Assembly: GCA_002435785.1 (NCBI GenBank)
Contig: DIUC01000057.1
Span: 18,109 to 82,108 of the forward strand
DNA length: 64,000 nt
Source: Saprospiraceae bacterium UBA6168
GTDB lineage: Bacteria; Bacteroidota; Bacteroidia; Chitinophagales; Saprospiraceae
Reading direction: 5' to 3'
The translations under genes were made by a program, and so were the position numbers. The first letter of the stretch is position 1. The number at the start of each line of letters is the position of its first letter. Below the pieces are notes generated by a model, which was not told where the DNA came from, did not search any database, and worked only from the letters and a program-made list of their open reading frames with translations. Positions 35,877-44,755 of this stretch are shown piece by piece.

Positions 35877-36266
35877 TCAATTTCCGCTGCCCGTCTCCTT
35901 TTTCAGCACCTTGATTTGAGCATCCCAAAGATCCTTTTGCTCACTCGCCTCACCTTCGTCGCAGAAGTCAGTGATTTCGAGGATGGTCTCGCTGGTGACG
36001 GGTGACTGGTAGATTTTGAACTCCAGATACTCGCCCTCCCGGTCTTCGTCAAGCCAGTCGTAGTGCACCAGTTCCTCTTCGATGTCCTGAGAGAGGCGGG
36101 CAGGTTCGGGGTAGCCGCTCCAGCTAAAGGTGTAGAGGGTCTCGCCCTGCACTTCGATGTCGTCGCAGAACCAACGGACGAGTTCTGACGGGGAGGTGAA
36201 AAATTGATACAGCAAGGAGGGGGAAGCCTTGAGTATGAATTCCAGTGTAATCTTGATTCGTTTCAT
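35877..36266 (-). CDS. START-like/AHSA1-type domain protein
   Basis: 129-residue soluble protein with the helix-grip fold pattern of the Bet v1/START superfamily: an N-terminal strand (KRIKITLEFILKASPSLLYQF), then FTSPSELVRWFCDDIEV and a C-terminal helix (KDLWDAQIKVLKKETG). A very similar single-domain family is widespread in Bacteroidota, with unknown ligand. The ATG at 36266 is chosen because the sequence before it is unconserved. First gene of a probable pair with the APP1-type phosphatase (17-base gap), which hints at a lipid-related task. Divergent from rpoD across ~650 bases. Confidence 0.8.
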   Translation of the reverse strand: MKRIKITLEFILKASPSLLYQFFTSPSELVRWFCDDIEVQGETLYTFSWSGYPEPARLSQDIEEELVHYDWLDEDREGEYLEFKIYQSPVTSETILEITDFCDEGEASEQKDLWDAQIKVLKKETGSGN

Positions 36267-36697
36267 ACAGCTGGATTTTTTTTGTGCGTCAATTGGCTGC
36301 CGATTTGGAACCAAGTCGTTGTTTATCAACGCCTTGTCCCAGCATTTTGGCCATTTCGCTCTTAATTTGATTGATGTTTGGTAGCCAGGGCGCTGCCCTG
36401 AGCTGTCCCAAACACGGATGAACAACGCCGCAAAGGGAGCATTTGTTACCAAACACGAGGTTGTTCACGTGATTGGGCTTTGCCGCTTTGCGAGAAACGC
36501 CGCAAGTAAAAAGGAAAATATGGATTTTTCAAAAAAATCGAATCAATTTCCATCACAACTGTCGAATGAGTGCAAAATACCCGCCCAGAAGTTTTTTTCG
36601 ATTAAAATAATCGGGAGGTTCGCTGTGGAGTTCTCTAAAAATCAGTTGTTTTTACATTACAAAACCAAGGATATAAGTTGACATCCATTCACTTTGG
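36267..36697. other. long non-coding region between the START-like gene and the rpoD promoter
   Basis: About 430 bases without a supportable gene. The 87-codon plus-strand frame at 36418-36681 has no family resemblance and runs through AT-rich DNA. No hairpin of note. Confidence 0.45.
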
Positions 36698-36728
36698 TTG
36701 ATAACCTCACTCAATTCTGCTATTTTTG
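36698..36728 (+). promoter_or_regulatory. promoter for rpoD
   Basis: TTG (36698-36700) and TATTTTTG (36721-36728), 20 bases apart, are a good Bacteroidota -33/-7 match. Transcription would start near 36735, leaving a leader of about 190 bases before the rpoD ATG. Confidence 0.6.
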
Positions 36729-36923
36729 CAGCGTTTTTACCTAATCCTTAACCAAGTGGTGATTTTTTGGCAGAACAATCTGAAAATCAATCCGTTCAAC
36801 ATCTGGTTTTTTGCAATCTATTGAGTAGCGCAAACACTGGATTTCGGTATTTCTAATTCCCAGCCATACCCTGATACGAACTTGAGCAGAAAACACTAAA
36901 CCTTTTCAAATTTTTGCGGATTA

Positions 36924-37793
36924 ATGAGACAGCTAAAAATTACAAAATCAATCACCAACCGGGAGAGCCAATCTCTTGAGAAATATTTGCAGGAAATAGG
37001 AAAGGTGGACCTGCTCACGCCGGAAGAAGAAGTGGATTTGGCCAAACGCATCAAGCAGGGCGACCAAACTGCCCTGGAAAAGCTCACGAAAGCCAACCTG
37101 CGTTTCGTGGTTTCCGTGGCCAAACAATACCAAAACCAGGGGCTTTCGCTTAGTGACCTAATCAACGAAGGCAACCTCGGCCTCATCAAAGCTGCACAGC
37201 GATTCGACGAGACCAGGGGCTTCAAGTTCATCTCCTATGCCGTTTGGTGGATTCGCCAAAGCATTCTCCAAGCCTTGGCCGAGCAGAGCCGAATCGTGCG
37301 CCTGCCGCTGAACAAGGTCGGCTCGCTGAACAAAATCAACAAAGCATTCTCCGAGTTGGAGCAAAACTTCGAGCGGGAACCCTCGGCAGAGGAGTTGGCC
37401 ACCCTGCTCGAAATACCCACAGAGGAAGTGGAAACCACCCTCGGCGTGGCCGCCCGCCACGTGAGCATGGACGCCCCCTTCGTGGATGGTGAAGACAACT
37501 CCCTCCTCGACGTTCTGGAGAACATCCACTCGCCAAAGACCGACCAAGACCTGGAATACACCGAGTCGCTCCGCACGGAAATAGAGCGCTCCCTCAGTAC
37601 CCTCACCGACCGACAAATGGATGTCATCAAACTCTACTTCGGCATCGGCGTTGAGCATCCCATGTCATTGGAGGACATCGGCGACAAGTTCGGACTCACC
37701 CGTGAGCGGGTGCGCCAAATCAAGGACAAAGCCATCAACAAGCTGCGCTCCGCAAATCGGAGCAAGTTGTTGAAGCACTACTTGGGCGCTTGA
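36924..37793 (+). CDS. rpoD: primary RNA polymerase sigma factor RpoD
   Basis: Housekeeping sigma factor of 289 residues, the short Bacteroidota form without region 1.1. Visible: region 1.2 (SLEKYLQEIGKVDLLTPEEE, about 17-36), region 2 with NLRFVVSVAKQYQNQGLSLSD and NEGNLGLIKAAQRFDETRGF, then the core- and -10-binding AVWWIRQSILQALAEQ (about 106-121), region 3 and region 4 with the LTRERVRQIKDKAI helix-turn-helix (about 257-270). It would recognise the TAnnTTTG promoters marked in this window. A clear promoter and a strong terminator (37828-37862) make it a single-gene unit. Confidence 0.97.
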   Translation: MRQLKITKSITNRESQSLEKYLQEIGKVDLLTPEEEVDLAKRIKQGDQTALEKLTKANLRFVVSVAKQYQNQGLSLSDLINEGNLGLIKAAQRFDETRGFKFISYAVWWIRQSILQALAEQSRIVRLPLNKVGSLNKINKAFSELEQNFEREPSAEELATLLEIPTEEVETTLGVAARHVSMDAPFVDGEDNSLLDVLENIHSPKTDQDLEYTESLRTEIERSLSTLTDRQMDVIKLYFGIGVEHPMSLEDIGDKFGLTRERVRQIKDKAINKLRSANRSKLLKHYLGA

Positions 37794-37827
37794 CGATTTC
37801 GTATTGGGGTCGGGGTAATCCAAAAAG

Positions 37828-37862
37828 AAAAGGGTACGGAGCATCTTGTTCCGTACCCTTTT
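37828..37862. terminator. terminator after rpoD
   Basis: AAAAGGGTACGGA (37828-37840) pairs perfectly with 37850-37862 around a 9-base loop and is followed by a T run, 35 bases after the rpoD stop. Confidence 0.93.
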
Positions 37863-37918
37863 TTAGTTACCGGGGCGCTGCCGCAATCCGCAATCGCAAA
37901 TCCACAATCGAATCGTCG

Positions 37919-38923
37919 TCAGTCCAAAATCACCGCATTCGTATTATTGGTCTTGTCGCACTCAAACCTGAACTGGTCGGAGTCCAAGGAAAGGATGAGG
38001 CTCTTCATGTAGCGGGTCTTTTTGCGCACATCAATCTTCATCTGGCCGGTGTAGGTATCGCCGGGCAGGAGGTCGCCCGATTGACCGGGAAGCGGCTTTA
38101 CGATTTGGCCGCCCGCCGAAAGTGCGCCCCTCGACAGAGTCGGAACCCCGGAAATAAAGGCTTTCACTACTAATTTTTCCTCGTGCTTGCCGCCTTTGTC
38201 AAACAGTTTGAAAATGCCCAATCCTTTGTTGGCAATGGTGTACTCAATGGTCGCCCACTTGTCGTCCTGTTGTATAATTTGGAGTTTTTGGAAGTAGATG
38301 TCGGGGCAGTCGTCCGCCACGCCAGGCTGAACAGGATACGATGTGGCGGGTTCTTCCTCGCCACCTTTTCCGGACAGTTCGATGGGAGTTTCCGCATCGG
38401 GTGTCGGTGTGGGGATGCCGATTTTGGTTTCAAAGCCGTCAGCCAAGGGCGCTATTGGCTTGGTTCTTTGGACAATGAGCACAGGCACTTTTAAATCCTT
38501 GTTCCGAATGGTTTGCCCTGCGGCCAATTTGAAGTTGTCGTCGTAGAGTGCTTGTCGAATGTTATCTCTAAGGCCGCCCAGCTTGTTCCCAAAAAGGGTG
38601 TGGTCATAGACGAACTGCACCCAATGCTCCGTCCCCTTTTTTGAAAAATCAACGTTCATACGACCAGAATTGACGACCGTGAATTGGATTTTCACCCAGT
38701 CCTCCGTGCGTTTCAGCACCGCAATGTCAGTCAATTCCAAGCGGTAGCCACGGTATTTCACGGTGTCTTCGTCGGAAGGAATGGGGCAATGGAGGATTTG
38801 TGGGGCTGTGCGAAGTAGGGGTGCGGGTATATTGGAAAAAGAAAGCCCTGCGATGCCAAGCCCGATGGAAAGCACCCAAAAGAAGAAGTTCGCAGGTTTT
38901 GGATTGAACAACATAGTTTGCAT
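37919..38923 (-). CDS. membrane-anchored protein of unknown function
   Basis: 334 residues, no family recognised. A hydrophobic segment (about 13-31, FFFWVLSIGLGIAGLSF) would act as anchor or uncleaved signal. The exported part seems to hold two related beta-rich modules: RLELTDIAVLKRTEDWVKIQ... (about 60-160) and YFQKLQIIQQDDKWATIEYT... (about 215-325). Both describe an 'I(A/Q)...W..I.(F/Y)T(V/I).N.G' pattern. A Pro/Thr/Glu-rich linker (PTPTPDAETPIE) lies between. Two starts are possible three codons apart; the first is used. Convergent with rpoD beyond its terminator. Confidence 0.75.
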   Translation of the reverse strand: MQTMLFNPKPANFFFWVLSIGLGIAGLSFSNIPAPLLRTAPQILHCPIPSDEDTVKYRGYRLELTDIAVLKRTEDWVKIQFTVVNSGRMNVDFSKKGTEHWVQFVYDHTLFGNKLGGLRDNIRQALYDDNFKLAAGQTIRNKDLKVPVLIVQRTKPIAPLADGFETKIGIPTPTPDAETPIELSGKGGEEEPATSYPVQPGVADDCPDIYFQKLQIIQQDDKWATIEYTIANKGLGIFKLFDKGGKHEEKLVVKAFISGVPTLSRGALSAGGQIVKPLPGQSGDLLPGDTYTGQMKIDVRKKTRYMKSLILSLDSDQFRFECDKTNNTNAVILD

Positions 38924-39113
38924 TAACGCACGATAGCAAGCCCTTATGAGTTGGGCTGTTGGTTTTTTTCATATAAAACCAATGGACCCCATTCATTTAT
39001 ACACCAAAATACTGCCAACACTGATGGCGAGCGGTGCGGGGCGAAGCGTCAGGTCATTGGCCACTCAGTAAACAGGGGCTAAAACAGCCGTGCCGCACCG
39101 CTGAACGCACTCG

Positions 39114-39590
39114 TCAATCTGCAACGCCATCGGTCAGTATGTCCACAGGGCGATTGATGCTTTCCTGCAAGGAAATGAACGTCTCAGTGCGCTGTATGCC
39201 TGCAATCTTTTGAATTTTGTCATGTAGCACGTCCCGCAGGTGGTCGGTATCACGGCAGTAGATTTTTGCGAAAATACTGTAAAGGCCAGTCGTGTAGTAC
39301 GCCTCCACGACCTCTGGTATTTTTTTCAAATCCTCCGCCACATCATCGTACAGGGAGCTTTTGTCGAGGTATATGCCGAGAAAGGCGCAGATGTCGTAGC
39401 CGAGGCGGCCATGGTTCACTACGAGGTTGGCACCTTGCACGATGCCCATTTCTCGAAGTTTCTTCATGCGCACATGCACTGTGCCCCCCGACACGTAGCC
39501 GATTTTCTTCGCAATGTCGGTGTAGGGTTGCTCTGCATCGTTCATGAGCATGGATAGAATGAGCTTGTCGGTCTTGTCAATTCCGTTCAT
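39114..39590 (-). CDS. Lrp/AsnC-family transcriptional regulator
   Basis: 158 residues. An N-terminal winged helix (DKTDKLILSMLMNDAEQPYTDIAKKI, then VSGGTVHVRMKKLREMGIV, about 5-50) is joined to a C-terminal RAM/AsnC effector-binding domain (CAFLGIYLD..., VVEAYYTTGLYSIFAKIYCRD, about 65-140). Such proteins form octamers and usually respond to an amino acid. The ATG at 39590 is the family start; 15 upstream in-frame residues are dropped. It stands alone, divergent from the S41 protease gene. The effector and regulon cannot be told from sequence. Confidence 0.92.
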   Translation of the reverse strand: MNGIDKTDKLILSMLMNDAEQPYTDIAKKIGYVSGGTVHVRMKKLREMGIVQGANLVVNHGRLGYDICAFLGIYLDKSSLYDDVAEDLKKIPEVVEAYYTTGLYSIFAKIYCRDTDHLRDVLHDKIQKIAGIQRTETFISLQESINRPVDILTDGVAD

Positions 39591-39875
39591 TTTCAAATTT
39601 TTATAAAAAGGAAGCAAGCTTGGGGACGAGGGCATTACCTCACTGGCTAAGCTTCAATTATTTGCAACAAATATGCATTTTGCCACGGTAATTTTCAAAA
39701 AAATCAACAAAATAGTCATATCCTTTGCTGAATTTTCAATTTATCCGACAAAACCCGTTAAAATCTGCTCTTCCTTATTTGAAGTATTTGCTGCGCAATT
39801 TAATATCATCTCCAAACTTTCGCGCCATGCCTTACATTATTACTTAGGTCTAAGCCAAATACGTACAGATTGCTA
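39591..39875. other. divergent regulatory region between the Lrp-type gene and the S41 protease
   Basis: About 285 AT-rich bases with no gene. It must hold the promoter of the Lrp-type gene, but I see no clear -7 box on the minus strand. Confidence 0.4.
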
Positions 39876-39883
39876 TAATTTTG
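39876..39883 (+). promoter_or_regulatory. -7 box for the S41 protease gene
   Basis: TAATTTTG matches TAnnTTTG, 43 bases before the ATG at 39927. No clear -33 element. Confidence 0.4.
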
Positions 39884-39926
39884 TGGCTCAAACACCAACC
39901 CAAACTGCCTCATCAATCAACAAGGA

Positions 39927-41588
39927 ATGAATCAAGAGAATACGCCGACGCCGAAGAAGCTCAACACCTGGTTGCCCCTGCTCTTTTCTCTCATGCTGGT
40001 GGCCGGCATGCTCATCGGCACCCGGATGCAGTCCAACCCTCCCACGGTAGCAGCCATTGAAGTGCCCAAGAAAGAAGATTTGCCGCCCAGCACCATCGGC
40101 CAAGGCAAGCTCGAAGAGCTAATCCGCTACATCGAGTCCCGCTACGTGGATGCCGTGAACAAGGACAAATTGGTGAAGGAAGCCATTGACAACATCCTCC
40201 TGCAACTCGACCCGCATTCCAACTATATCTCCGCCGAACAGCTCAAGGAGGTGAACGAACAACTCGAAGGCAGCTTCGATGGTATCGGCATCGAGTTCGT
40301 GGTGGTGGACGACACGGTGATGGTGGTGGCAGCCCTTACCGGAGGCCCAGCCGCTGGCGCCGGCATACTGTCCGGCGACAAAATCGTGCAAATCGAAGAC
40401 TCGCTGACCATCGGACAAAACATCAATTACGAAGGCATCTTATCAAAGCTCAAAGGCGAAAAAGGCTCACAAATCACCCTCGGCATACTGCGGGGTTGGG
40501 AGAAGAAATTGCGGAACTATACCATCACCCGGGACAAGATTTCCGTGCATAGCGTCGAAGTGGCCTATATGCTCGACGACCTGACGGGCTATATCAAAAT
40601 CAACCGTTTCAGTGCCAACACCTATGAAGAGTTCATGAAATCTTTGGAAAAACTCGTGGACGAAAAGGACATGGAACACCTCGTGATTGACCTGCGGCAA
40701 AACCCCGGCGGGTATATGCAGGAGGCCACCAACATCTTGAGCCAACTGTTCTCGGAGAAGGGGAAACTCCTTGTTTACACCGAAGGAAAAAACGTGCCCC
40801 GCAACGATTACAAGTCCACGGGCCGTACTTTTTATGATATAAACAACATTGCCGTGCTAACGGACGAAGGCTCTGCCAGCGCCAGCGAAATCTTGGCCGG
40901 GGCTATTCAGGACTGGGACCGGGGGGTCATTATTGGCCGACGTACCTTCGGCAAAGGGTTGGTGCAGGAGCAGTACCGCCTAAGGGACGGCTCCGCCATC
41001 CGACTCACCGTGGCCCGGTACTACACCCCATCGGGCCGCTGCATCCAAAAACCTTATGCTGGCCGGGAAGACTATGACGACGACATGGCCGTTCGCATCG
41101 AAAACGGCGAATTGTACGATGGCCACAAAGTAGCGCACGAAGACACCACCAAGTTTTTCACCGACGCTGGACGAATCGTGTACGGCGGTGGTGGCATCGA
41201 ACCCGACGTGTTCGTGCCGCTCGATTCCGTACTGCTCAACCCCTACTTTATCCGGTTGAACCAGCACGTGCCATCTTTTGCATTCCGATACCTCCAGACC
41301 CACCGAGCAGATTTGGAGAAGTATTCAATGGAAGATTTTTCGGCAAAATACAAGGTGAGCGATGCTATGGCCGCCGAGTTCCTCGACTTTGCGGTTACCC
41401 GTGGAGAAAAGCGCAACGAGCGCCAATGGCCCAAAGTAAAGGACAAGCTGAAAATGTCCATTAAAGCCGGCATTGCCCGTCTCCTGTGGTTCGACCAAGG
41501 CTACCACTACGTGCTGAACGAGGCCGACCCATTCATCAAAAAAGCAAAACAAGTGGTAAGGCAAGAGAACCCATTGTCCTTGAAATAG
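39927..41588 (+). CDS. S41-family C-terminal processing protease
   Basis: Membrane-anchored periplasmic serine protease, 553 residues. One transmembrane anchor (about 14-33), then a PDZ domain (about 105-190, FDGIGIEFVVVDDTVMVVAAL) and the S41 catalytic domain. The serine lies in DEGSASASEILAGAIQD (near 314) and the general-base lysine in FGKGLVQEQY (near 341). Tail-specific proteases of this type trim C termini of envelope proteins or degrade marked ones. A C-terminal extension of ~150 residues is typical of Bacteroidota members. It has its own promoter and is followed after 36 bases by a thioesterase gene. Confidence 0.93.
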   Translation: MNQENTPTPKKLNTWLPLLFSLMLVAGMLIGTRMQSNPPTVAAIEVPKKEDLPPSTIGQGKLEELIRYIESRYVDAVNKDKLVKEAIDNILLQLDPHSNYISAEQLKEVNEQLEGSFDGIGIEFVVVDDTVMVVAALTGGPAAGAGILSGDKIVQIEDSLTIGQNINYEGILSKLKGEKGSQITLGILRGWEKKLRNYTITRDKISVHSVEVAYMLDDLTGYIKINRFSANTYEEFMKSLEKLVDEKDMEHLVIDLRQNPGGYMQEATNILSQLFSEKGKLLVYTEGKNVPRNDYKSTGRTFYDINNIAVLTDEGSASASEILAGAIQDWDRGVIIGRRTFGKGLVQEQYRLRDGSAIRLTVARYYTPSGRCIQKPYAGREDYDDDMAVRIENGELYDGHKVAHEDTTKFFTDAGRIVYGGGGIEPDVFVPLDSVLLNPYFIRLNQHVPSFAFRYLQTHRADLEKYSMEDFSAKYKVSDAMAAEFLDFAVTRGEKRNERQWPKVKDKLKMSIKAGIARLLWFDQGYHYVLNEADPFIKKAKQVVRQENPLSLK

Positions 41589-41624
41589 CGGGTGAAAACC
41601 GCTCACTTCCCTCACCTCCAAATT

Positions 41625-42047
41625 ATGTGGAAACATCCTATTGACCTCGTCCAACTCAACGCCCTGAACGCCAACACGCTTGGCGAAAACCTCGGGATTG
41701 AGTTCATTGAAATGGGCGACGATTTTATCACCGCAAAAATGCCCGTTGACAGCCGCACCGTGCAGCCGCACCGGCTGTTGCATGGTGGCGCATCCGTGGC
41801 CCTTGCCGAGACGCTGGGCAGCGTGGCCTCCACCCTTTGCATCGAAGATTTGGGCAAAAAAATGGCCGTCGGCGTGGAAATCAACGCCAACCACCTGCGC
41901 CCCGCCACCAAGGGTTTTGTCTTTGGAAAAGTGACGGCTATCCGGGTGGGCCGCTCCATGCACGTCTGGAACATCGAAATAACGGACGAGCGGGCCAAAC
42001 TGGTTTGCGTCAGCCGCCTGACCGTGGCCATCGTGGACAAAGTTTAG
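41625..42047 (+). CDS. hotdog-fold acyl-CoA thioesterase (PaaI/MenI-like)
   Basis: 140 residues. The hotdog central helix motif HRLLHGGASVALAETLGSVAS (about 47-67) is that of the YdiI/MenI/PaaI group; the aspartate or glutamate general base would be Glu61 in the ALAETLG part. Members hydrolyse 1,4-dihydroxy-2-naphthoyl-CoA in menaquinone synthesis or phenylacetyl-type CoA esters. No other menaquinone gene is adjacent, so the substrate stays open. The ATG at 41625 (MWKHPIDLVQLN) is preferred to an upstream GTG that adds 11 residues. It is followed by a solo copy of the dispersed repeat. Confidence 0.88.
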   Translation: MWKHPIDLVQLNALNANTLGENLGIEFIEMGDDFITAKMPVDSRTVQPHRLLHGGASVALAETLGSVASTLCIEDLGKKMAVGVEINANHLRPATKGFVFGKVTAIRVGRSMHVWNIEITDERAKLVCVSRLTVAIVDKV

Positions 42048-42049
42048 TT

Positions 42050-42074
42050 GACAGTTCGGCAGTTGGCAGTCAGT
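42050..42074. repeat. dispersed repeat (AGTTGGCAGTT family), solo arm
   Basis: A diverged copy of the 16131-16167 repeat (GACAGTTCGGCAGTTGGCAG + TCAGT) starts 2 bases after the thioesterase stop, in the G-rich orientation. Confidence 0.75.
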
Positions 42075-42123
42075 GCCTGCCATATCCATTATTCCCCCAT
42101 CCATCATTCATCATTTTCAAAAA

Positions 42124-42441
42124 ATGATTGCAAAAACACCTCCCCCACCTTACTACGCCGTCATCTTCTCCAGCCTCCGCACCGACGTGGAAGCTGGCTA
42201 CCACGACACCGCCATTCGCATGTTGGAGCTGGCCGCCGAGCAGCCCGGCTACCTTGGCGTGGAAGGCGTTCGGGAAGGGCTGGGCATCACCATTTCCTAT
42301 TGGGAAAGTTTGGAGGCCATCCACAACTGGAAGCAACAGGGCGAACACCTCCTAGCGCAGCAAAAAGGCCGCACGGACTGGTACGCCAGTTACAAAACCC
42401 GCATCTGCAAAGTGGAGCGGGACTATGGGTTTGAAAAATAA
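42124..42441 (+). CDS. antibiotic biosynthesis monooxygenase (ABM) domain protein
   Basis: 105-residue ferredoxin-like alpha/beta protein of the ABM superfamily. The features are YYAVIFSSLRTD at the N terminus, a helix with MLELAAEQPGYLGVEG, then ISYWESLEAIHNWKQQGEHLLAQQKG and the C-terminal WYASYKTRICKVERDYGFEK, closely matching the small YqjZ-like group. Despite the name, most such proteins have no proven monooxygenase role; some bind haem or quinone-like compounds. The ATG at 42124 is preferred to an upstream ATG because the inserted 17 residues are unconserved. The G-poor leader has many CCAT/TCAT words. Confidence 0.85.
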   Translation: MIAKTPPPPYYAVIFSSLRTDVEAGYHDTAIRMLELAAEQPGYLGVEGVREGLGITISYWESLEAIHNWKQQGEHLLAQQKGRTDWYASYKTRICKVERDYGFEK

Positions 42442-42502
42442 TCGCCCCAAGGCTACATATACGCTACGTTTTCTTTCCTAAATTCCGCCGTTTTTCAAAT
42501 TT

Positions 42503-42582
42503 GTTTAGAGAGGTTTAGAAGGGTTGAGAAAGTTTAGCTGGATACCACTAAACCTTCTCAACCCTTCTCAACCTCTCTAAAC
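42503..42582 (+). repeat. inverted-repeat cassette before the oxidoreductase gene (GGTTTAGAAGG family)
   Basis: 35-base arms 42503-42537 and 42548-42582 are complementary at all but two positions, with a 10-base loop. The 3' arm (CTAAACC/CTCAACC words) ends 13 bases before the ATG at 42596. The word family recurs between the kinase and response regulator genes at 57 kb. Confidence 0.93.
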
Positions 42583-42595
42583 CCAATTCAAAGCA

Positions 42596-43777
42596 ATGAA
42601 CAACGGCAAAATCTCCCGCAAACAATTCCTCAAAACGTTCGGCGCAATGGGGGCTGGCGCAATACTCGCACCCATTCTCGGCAAAGCAGAGGGGCTTCAT
42701 TTCACAGACCGAAAAATCAGGGTCGGCCTCATCGGTTGCGGCAGCGTGAGCGGCATGTACCTGCCCCACCTCACCAAATCGCCCTACGTAGAGGTGGTCA
42801 GCCTCTGCGACATCATTCCCGAAAGGGCAAAGGCACAAGCCGAAAAGTACAAGGTGGCCAACCACTACCCGCACATAAACCAGATGCTGGCCGGCGTGCC
42901 CTTCGACCTGCTGGTGAACACCACCGATATGCAGGAGCATGGCCGCCTCAACCGCATCGCCCTCAATGCCGGGAAGCACGTCTGGAGCGAGAAGCCAATG
43001 GCCAACAGCTATAAAGAAGGCCGGGCGCTGCTCGATTTTGCCATTTCCAAAAACCTCCGGCTTTGGGGCGCTCCCGCCGTGGTCAACAGTCCTCAGTTTG
43101 CCTTTATGGCCAAGGCTTTGAACGAAGGTAAGCTTGGCCAAATGGCCGCTGCACACGCCCATTACGGTCACACTGGGCCAGGGTGGTCGGCCTTTTTTTA
43201 TGAAAAAGGTGGCGGCAGCCTCCCCGACCTCGGCGTTTACAACATCGCCACCCTTACCGGACTGCTTGGCCCCGCCAAGGCCGTGACGGCCATGACCAGC
43301 ATCGTGACCCCGGAGCGCACGGTGGACAACAAAGGCAAAATCAAAGTGGAGGCAGAGGACAACGCCATGCTCATCATGGACCACGGTAACGGCGTCCTCT
43401 CACACGTGCAGTGCGGCTTCAACTACTTCGACCCCTTCGGGCACGAAGGCGAAGGGCAGGACCGCCCGACCATCATGCTTTGGGGCAGCCACGGCAACAT
43501 GGCGCTCATCGGCTACGACTGGGCACCCTTCGGTGTTCACCTCGCCAACTCCTGGGACAAGCCGGAGGGCGAGCGCTTTGTGCCAGACCCCGGCACATAC
43601 GTCTGGGAGCAGGGGGCATCGGTCATCGCCGAAAGTCTGGTGACTGGACATGAGCCGCTCATTGCCGCTGAACATGCGCTGCATGTGCTGGAGGTCATCG
43701 AGGCCACCCGGAAGTCTGGGAAGACTGGGAGGCGGGTGGCGCTGAAGTCGAAGTTTAAGTTTCCAGTGGTGAAATAA
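42596..43777 (+). CDS. Gfo/Idh/MocA-family oxidoreductase
   Basis: 393 residues. The N terminus has a twin-arginine-like signal in which the second arginine is lysine (SRKQFLKTFGAMGAGAILAP), common in Bacteroidota members. Next is the Rossmann NAD(P)-binding part (RKIRVGLIGCGSVSGMY, near 42), the EKP motif (VWSEKPMANSY, near 127-137) with the catalytic lysine, and the C-terminal Gfo/Idh/MocA domain. These enzymes oxidise or epimerise sugars or inositols. The next gene encodes an amidohydrolase, so a small sugar-acid or lactone catabolic pair is possible. Export across the membrane depends on whether the RK variant is used. Confidence 0.88.
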   Translation: MNNGKISRKQFLKTFGAMGAGAILAPILGKAEGLHFTDRKIRVGLIGCGSVSGMYLPHLTKSPYVEVVSLCDIIPERAKAQAEKYKVANHYPHINQMLAGVPFDLLVNTTDMQEHGRLNRIALNAGKHVWSEKPMANSYKEGRALLDFAISKNLRLWGAPAVVNSPQFAFMAKALNEGKLGQMAAAHAHYGHTGPGWSAFFYEKGGGSLPDLGVYNIATLTGLLGPAKAVTAMTSIVTPERTVDNKGKIKVEAEDNAMLIMDHGNGVLSHVQCGFNYFDPFGHEGEGQDRPTIMLWGSHGNMALIGYDWAPFGVHLANSWDKPEGERFVPDPGTYVWEQGASVIAESLVTGHEPLIAAEHALHVLEVIEATRKSGKTGRRVALKSKFKFPVVK

Positions 43778-43778
43778 G

Positions 43779-43843
43779 TTGGTATTAGGAATTAGGTATT
43801 GGGGATTGCAAGGTGCTGCCCAATACCCAATTCCTAATACCAA
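43779..43843 (+). repeat. inverted-repeat cassette, oxidoreductase-amidohydrolase junction (GGTATTAGG family)
   Basis: 23-base arms 43779-43801 and 43821-43843 match with one mismatch. The 5' arm begins 1 base after the oxidoreductase stop; the G-free words run on to the next ATG at 43857. Same family as the 58.4-kb junction. Confidence 0.92.
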
Positions 43844-43856
43844 ATACCCAATTTCC

Positions 43857-44687
43857 ATGCTCGACACCCACGTACACTTCTGGCAGTTCAACCCCGTGCG
43901 GGATGCATGGATTGACGACTCGATGCAGGTGCTGCAACGGAACTTCCTGCCCGCCGATTTGGAGGCGGAAATGGTCGCCAACGGCATTGCTGGTTGCGTG
44001 GCCGTGCAGGCCGACCAGTCGGAGGAAGAGACGCATTTTTTGTTGAAATTAGCTGATAACCATGCTTTTGTGAAAAAAGTGGTAGGCTGGGTTGACCTAC
44101 GCTCGCCGGATGTGGCGGAGCGGCTGGCCTATTTTTCTCAGTTTGAAAAACTGGCAGGGTTCCGCCACATCGTGCAGGGCGAGGCGGACGTGAACTTTTT
44201 GCTCCGCAAAGATTTCTGTCGGGGCATTGGAGCGTTGGAGCAGCACGGTTTCACCTACGACATCCTCGTTTTTCCGCACCAGTTGGGGGCTGTGCTGGAG
44301 TTCGTTCGGCGTTTTCCCCATCAAAAATTCGTGATTGACCACCTCGCCAAACCATACATCAAAGATGGCTACTACGATGGATGGGCGGCGCTGATGCGGG
44401 AGATTGCGAAGCAGGAAAACTTGCATTGCAAGGTGTCAGGGTTAGTGACAGAAGCCGATTGGCAAGACTGGCGGTACGAGGATTTTGTGCCTTACCTCGA
44501 CCTCGTGACGGAGGCGTTCGGCACCCGGCGGCTGATGTTTGGGTCGGATTGGCCGGTGTGCTTGTTGGGCAGGGGGTATGGGGATGTGGTGGGGATTGTG
44601 AGGCGGTATTTTGACAGTTTTTCTGCGGATGAACGAGCATCGTTTTTTGGTGAAAACGGTAACGCTTTTTATAAAATCCGATCATAA
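43857..44687 (+). CDS. amidohydrolase family protein (TIM-barrel lactonase-like)
   Basis: 276 residues. Metal ligand motif DTHVHFW at residues 3-9, then HRHIVQGE-like FRHIVQGE (near 100), FVIDHLAKPYIKDG (near 160), and MFGSDWPVCLLG (near 226), the pattern of amidohydrolase_2 proteins such as L-fuconolactonase and L-rhamnono-gamma-lactonase. These hydrolyse sugar lactones to acids. The ATG at 43857 puts DTHVHFW at the N terminus; an upstream frame reads through the repeat and is rejected. It lies after the Gfo/Idh/MocA gene, consistent with a two-step sugar oxidation and lactone opening (inference). A hairpin follows the stop. Confidence 0.87.
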   Translation: MLDTHVHFWQFNPVRDAWIDDSMQVLQRNFLPADLEAEMVANGIAGCVAVQADQSEEETHFLLKLADNHAFVKKVVGWVDLRSPDVAERLAYFSQFEKLAGFRHIVQGEADVNFLLRKDFCRGIGALEQHGFTYDILVFPHQLGAVLEFVRRFPHQKFVIDHLAKPYIKDGYYDGWAALMREIAKQENLHCKVSGLVTEADWQDWRYEDFVPYLDLVTEAFGTRRLMFGSDWPVCLLGRGYGDVVGIVRRYFDSFSADERASFFGENGNAFYKIRS

Positions 44688-44723
44688 AATTGGCGGCAAT
44701 GGTATCATTCATCGCCGCCAATT
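44688..44723. terminator. hairpin between convergent amidohydrolase and korB genes
   Basis: AATTGGCGGC (44688-44697) pairs perfectly with 44714-44723, beginning right after the amidohydrolase stop. The T run is weak, so it may act as a modest bidirectional terminator. Confidence 0.6.
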
Positions 44724-44755
44724 CGCATTGAATATCAACATTTCACGTTTCGTCC

